64,000 nucleotides of DNA from Roseivivax sp. GX 12232 (GTDB lineage Bacteria > Pseudomonadota > Alphaproteobacteria > Rhodobacterales > Rhodobacteraceae): assembly GCF_021272185.1 (NCBI RefSeq), contig NZ_JAJSEC010000005.1:124001-188000 (forward strand). Direction: 5' to 3'. Position 1 is the stretch's first letter; every line of letters starts with the position of its first letter. A program made the position numbers and the translations under genes. This document shows positions 60,887 to 64,000 of this stretch, one piece after another. The notes below the pieces were generated by a model. The model did not search any database and had not been told where the DNA came from. It worked only from the letters and a program-made list of their open reading frames with translations.

Positions 60887-62047
60887 CTACCCCGCCCAGA
60901 CCTCCGCCGCCGCCGCGAGGAAGACCCGCGCCACCGGCCCGATCAGCGCGTCGGGGTAGTCGTAGTCCTGGTCGTGCAGCGCCGGGTGGTCGCTGCCCGC
61001 GCCGGTGAAGATCATCGCCAGCGGCCCGAGCCGGGCGAACTGGCCGAAGTCCTCCGAGGGGCGCCAGGGCTGGCCGCGCCCGGAATGGGTGATGCCCGAG
61101 CGGTCGAGCGCGGCGCGCAGCGGCACCACCGCGTGGGGGTCGTTGACCACCGCGTCGAAGACATCGGCGTAATCCATCTCGACCTCGAGCCCGTGGCGCG
61201 CGGCGATCTCGCGCACCAGCGCCTCGGCGCGTTCGCGCATCCGCGCCATGGCGCGGTCCTCGAGGCAGCGCAGCGTGGCGCAGACCTCGGCCTCGCCCGG
61301 CGCGATGCCGAAGGCGCGCTCGCCCATGCGGCAATGGGTGATCGTCGCCATGGCGAACTCGGGGTGATCGAGCGGATGCGCTGCGCTCAAGCCTTCGAGC
61401 GCCACCAGGATCTCGGCCAGCGCGCCGCGCGGCGAGACCCCGGTTTCGGGCTGCGAGGCATGGGCGGTGCGCCCGGTCAGCCGGATCGTCAGCCCGCAGG
61501 AGGCGCAGGCGATCGGCCCCTCGCGCAGCGCCACCTGGCCAAGCGGCAGCCCCGGCAGGTTGTGCTGGGCGAAGATCGCCGCGGGGCGCAGCTCGGCCAG
61601 CCGCGGGTCCTCGAGCATGGCGCGGGCGCCCGCGCCGGTCTCCTCGGCGGGCTGGAAGACCAGCGCCAGGCGCCCGCGTTCGGGCCGCACCCGGGACAGC
61701 GCCCGCCCGACACCCAGGAGCGTGACCATATGGCCGTCGTGGCCGCACAGATGCCCCCAGCCCGGCCGCACCGAGACATGGGCGCTTTTCCCGGTCTCGG
61801 GGATCGGAAGCGCGTCGAGCTCGGCGCGCAGCATCACCATGGGGCCCTCGGCCTTGCCCTCGATCACCCCCATGACGCCATGGCCGCCGATCCCGGTCTC
61901 GACCCGGTCGACGCCGATCTCGCGCAGGAGCCCGGCGATCCGCGCGGCGGTGCGCTCCTCCTGCCCCGAGATCTCGGGATGGCGGTGCAGGTCCCAGCGC
62001 AGGGCGGTCAGCGCGGCGATATCGTCTTCGTTGAGCTCGGGCGTCAT
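60887..62047 (-). CDS. M20 family amidohydrolase (hippurate / IAA-amino acid hydrolase-like)
   Basis: 386 residues. Metal ligands are in HLCGHDGHMVTLL and VFQPAEETGAGARAM, later HNLPGLPLGQV, with SEDFGQF near the C-terminus and the dimerisation domain in between (LTIRLTGRTAHASQPETGVS). Such enzymes hydrolyse N-acyl or N-aroyl amino acids and similar amides, usually in the cytoplasm. It starts 1 nt after the TRAP large-subunit stop, so it is probably the last gene of a dctPQM-amidohydrolase operon and acts on the imported compound. The specific amide is unknown. Confidence 0.9.
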   Translation of the reverse strand: MTPELNEDDIAALTALRWDLHRHPEISGQEERTAARIAGLLREIGVDRVETGIGGHGVMGVIEGKAEGPMVMLRAELDALPIPETGKSAHVSVRPGWGHLCGHDGHMVTLLGVGRALSRVRPERGRLALVFQPAEETGAGARAMLEDPRLAELRPAAIFAQHNLPGLPLGQVALREGPIACASCGLTIRLTGRTAHASQPETGVSPRGALAEILVALEGLSAAHPLDHPEFAMATITHCRMGERAFGIAPGEAEVCATLRCLEDRAMARMRERAEALVREIAARHGLEVEMDYADVFDAVVNDPHAVVPLRAALDRSGITHSGRGQPWRPSEDFGQFARLGPLAMIFTGAGSDHPALHDQDYDYPDALIGPVARVFLAAAAEVWAG

Positions 62048-62048
62048 G

Positions 62049-63335
62049 TCACCCGAATATCAGGTTCGGCAGCCAAAGCGCCACCTCGGGAATGAAGGTG
62101 GTGATCAAAAGCGTCGGCAGCCAGGCGAAGCCGATCATGATGAAGGTGGGCTTCAGCATCTCGGTCACCGGCGTGTCGGTCACCTTGGCGCCGAGGTACA
62201 GCAGCGGCGCGGTCGGCGGGGTGATATTGGCCATGCCGAGGTTCACGCCCAGGACGGCGGCGAAATGCACCGGGTCCATGCCCACCGACTGCACGATCGG
62301 CAGAAGCAGCGGCGCCGAAAGCAGGAGCCCCGAGATGTCGTCCATCAGCATGCCGATCAGGATCATCACCAGGTTCACCATCAGCAGGATCACCACCGGA
62401 TTCTCGGAGATCGAGTAGATCAGGTCCTCGGCCATGCCGGGGATGTCCTCGAAGACCAGGAAGCGGCTGACGATGACCACCATGAAGACCATGAGCATCA
62501 CAACCCCGATGGTGATGCCGGCGTAGCGCAGGGTCGGCAGGAAGTTCTCCACGGTGATGCCGCGGTAGATGAAGAAGCCCACCGGGATGGCGTAGACCAC
62601 CGCGACGCCGGCGGCCTCGGTCGGGGTCATGATGCCGCCGTAGATACCCCCGAGGATGATCGCCGGCATCAGGAGCGCGGGCAGCGCGTAGCCGCCGCGC
62701 CGGGCCAGCTCGCGCGGGAGGTTGTCGGGCCGGGGCGGCAGCTTCAGCTCGGCCTTGCGCATCAGAACCGCGTTCACGAGGCACAGAAGCGCGATCAGGA
62801 TCAGCCCCGGCACCACGGTCGAGAGGAAGCAGCGCAGCACCGACTGCTGGGCAACCCAGGCATAGAGGATCTGCGACGACGACGGCGGGATCAGCAGCCC
62901 CAGAGGGCAGGCGCTGACGATGATCGCCGCGGCGGGACCGCGGGGGTAATTGGCCTCTTTCAGATGCGGCATCATGATCGAGCCGATGCAGGTCAGCGTC
63001 GCCGCCGCCGAGCCCGAGATCGAGCCGAAGATGCCCGAGGCGATGACCGCCGCTCCGCTCAGCCCGCCGCGCAGCCGACCGATCAGAAGCTCGGCGATGG
63101 CGACAAGCGGCGCGGCGATGCGGCCGCGCTCCATGATCGCGCCGGCCAGGATGAAAAGCGGGATCGCCAGCAGCACGACGGAGTTCATCTTCCAGTGCCC
63201 GGTGGGCAGGAAGCCGGTCACGTCGTGCCCGCCGAAGACGCCGATGAAGACCAGCACCCCGCCGAAGGCCATGGGCACGCTGACCCCGATCACGAGGAGC
63301 GCGCAGATGATGAAGAGCGAGCCGAGAATGATCAT
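62049..63335 (-). CDS. dctM: TRAP transporter large permease subunit (DctM)
   Basis: 428 residues with about twelve hydrophobic segments, the usual DctM length. Typical parts: PLFILAGAIMERGRIAAPLV, SGIFGSISGSAAATLTCIGS, IIVSACPLGLLIPPSSSQIL, GGIMTPTEAAGVAVVYAI and NLGMANITPPTAPLLYLGA. It starts by ATGA overlap with dctQ; the longer frame upstream is rejected. It is the sodium-coupled transport channel of the TRAP system. Confidence 0.94.
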   Translation of the reverse strand: MIILGSLFIICALLVIGVSVPMAFGGVLVFIGVFGGHDVTGFLPTGHWKMNSVVLLAIPLFILAGAIMERGRIAAPLVAIAELLIGRLRGGLSGAAVIASGIFGSISGSAAATLTCIGSIMMPHLKEANYPRGPAAAIIVSACPLGLLIPPSSSQILYAWVAQQSVLRCFLSTVVPGLILIALLCLVNAVLMRKAELKLPPRPDNLPRELARRGGYALPALLMPAIILGGIYGGIMTPTEAAGVAVVYAIPVGFFIYRGITVENFLPTLRYAGITIGVVMLMVFMVVIVSRFLVFEDIPGMAEDLIYSISENPVVILLMVNLVMILIGMLMDDISGLLLSAPLLLPIVQSVGMDPVHFAAVLGVNLGMANITPPTAPLLYLGAKVTDTPVTEMLKPTFIMIGFAWLPTLLITTFIPEVALWLPNLIFG

Positions 63336-63913
63336 CGCGCGGCCTCCTCGGCCTGGGCTTGCACCGGGTCGTCGCCGACCTCGGGGGAAAAGGCCTGAAG
63401 CGGCAGGCGCAGCATGATCCAGAGCCGGAGCGCGCTGTAGAAGGCCATGAGCGAGAAGCCCGCGAAGATCGCCGCGCGGGGCACCAGGAAGGGAATGCGC
63501 AGGGCGATGGTGGTCTGCCAGCGCGGGTAGTCGCCGACCTCCTCGATCATCATCAGCACCGCCCAGTAGACCAGCGCCAGAAGCACCACGAGCTCGATCG
63601 CGGTGATCGTCACCGCCCGGATGCGGCGCTTTCGCGGGTCGCTCAGCGCGAAGTTCAGCAGGTCGGCGTTGACGTGCTTGTCCTCCCAGGTGCCGAGGCC
63701 CGCGGCCAGGAAGTAGAGCCAGAAGCAGACGATCAGCAGCCATTCCTCGTAGGCGAAGAGATCCGCCTCGAAGCCGTAGCGGAACAGCACGACGAAGAAG
63801 AACGTCAGCGCCATGATCAGGCAGCCAAGACAGACGTAGATCGTCTGGAGCCGGAGCAGCCCGCGCACCAGCCGCGCGAGCCCGGGGGAGAGGTGGTCCG
63901 CTGGATCGGCCAT
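63332..63913 (-). CDS. dctQ: TRAP transporter small permease subunit (DctQ)
   Basis: 193 residues with four hydrophobic segments and the DctQ pattern LFAYEEWLLIVCFWLYFLAAG followed by HVNADLL. Its ribosome site, AGGAAGGAGG, is strong. A long tail of about 25 hydrophilic residues follows the last membrane segment. It is encoded between a hairpin terminator and dctM. Confidence 0.9.
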   Translation of the reverse strand: MADPADHLSPGLARLVRGLLRLQTIYVCLGCLIMALTFFFVVLFRYGFEADLFAYEEWLLIVCFWLYFLAAGLGTWEDKHVNADLLNFALSDPRKRRIRAVTITAIELVVLLALVYWAVLMMIEEVGDYPRWQTTIALRIPFLVPRAAIFAGFSLMAFYSALRLWIMLRLPLQAFSPEVGDDPVQAQAEEAAR

Positions 63914-63947
63914 CGGCGCCTCCTTCCTGGTCGGTTGGGAACGAAAA

Positions 63948-63974
63948 GGGCCGCGCGATGACGCCGCGCGGCCC
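63948..63974 (-). terminator. Hairpin with T-tract between dctP (presumed) and dctQ
   Basis: On the minus strand GGGCCGCGCG (63974-63965) and CGCGCGGCCC (63957-63948) make a 10-bp stem followed by TTTTC. It lies 14 nt past the stop of the upstream gene and before dctQ, so it may give strong expression of the binding protein and weaker expression of the membrane subunits. Confidence 0.8.
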
Positions 63975-63987
63975 CGGGATCAGCGGC

Positions 63988-64000
63988 TCAGTTGGTCGCC
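63988..64000 (-). CDS. Presumed TRAP binding protein (DctP), last three codons
   Basis: Only Ala-Thr-Asn and a TGA stop (63990-63988) are inside the window. The assignment to DctP comes from the position just before a hairpin and dctQ-dctM on the same strand. The sequence itself proves nothing further. Confidence 0.35.

Overview
The window is GC-rich, gene-dense bacterial DNA. Short ATGA/TGATG gene overlaps, many HAAT, ribose-type and TRAP transporters, a RibH2-type lumazine synthase and Brucella/Sinorhizobium-like erythritol genes point to an alphaproteobacterium, most probably a member of the Rhodobacteraceae (roseobacter group). That placement is inferred from gene content and style; no rRNA or tRNA gene was seen.

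Layout. (1) 1-4733, minus strand: the 5' end of a very large polyketide-synthase-like gene running off the left edge (two nitronate-monooxygenase-like domains visible), a glycine-rich protein with spaced leucine/arginine motifs, a sulfatase-superfamily enzyme and a TPR protein. (2) 5213-23256: an aromatic amino acid module. kynA and kynU produce anthranilate from tryptophan. A benzoate/2-aminobenzoate-CoA ligase, a fused FAD-monooxygenase/old-yellow-enzyme protein (2-aminobenzoyl-CoA monooxygenase/reductase type), SDR, enoyl-CoA hydratase, acyl-CoA dehydrogenase, hotdog thioesterase and RidA protein look like the anthraniloyl-CoA route. A five-gene HAAT-type ABC importer and a MarR regulator belong to it, and two near-identical 30-bp palindromes mark its two divergent promoter regions. 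It ends with an FMN riboswitch and ribH. (3) 23985-43688: a polyol (erythritol-type) module. It holds eryA, eryB, eryC, eryD, tpiA/eryH and rpiB/eryI, a second kinase/dehydrogenase pair, two DeoR regulators, a ribose-type ABC importer, a class II aldolase and a fructose-bisphosphatase. The importer ATPase is fused to a SorC effector domain, and the phosphatase is preceded by a coupled 47-codon ORF. (4) 44212-51017: a second sugar ABC importer with a Gfo/Idh/MocA dehydrogenase, a TIM-barrel isomerase and a divergent LacI regulator. (5) 51677-60582: five genes for secreted DUF11-type proteins, one a 1669-residue protein with a C-terminal outer-membrane beta-barrel-like region. (6) 60887-64000: an M20 amidohydrolase and TRAP transporter genes.

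The boundaries between modules 2/3, 3/4 and 4/5 each carry a copy of one 168-bp repeat (four copies in all: a close direct pair, one inverted copy, one further direct copy). The copies are nearly identical at both ends, variable in the middle, and show compensatory changes in a 3' hairpin. I see no standard mobile-element gene, CRISPR array or prophage. The most unusual items are the 168-bp repeat family, the ABC-ATPase/SorC fusion, the DUF11/barrel surface operon with its 27-bp tandem repeat, and the glycine-rich partner protein of the polyketide-synthase-like locus.
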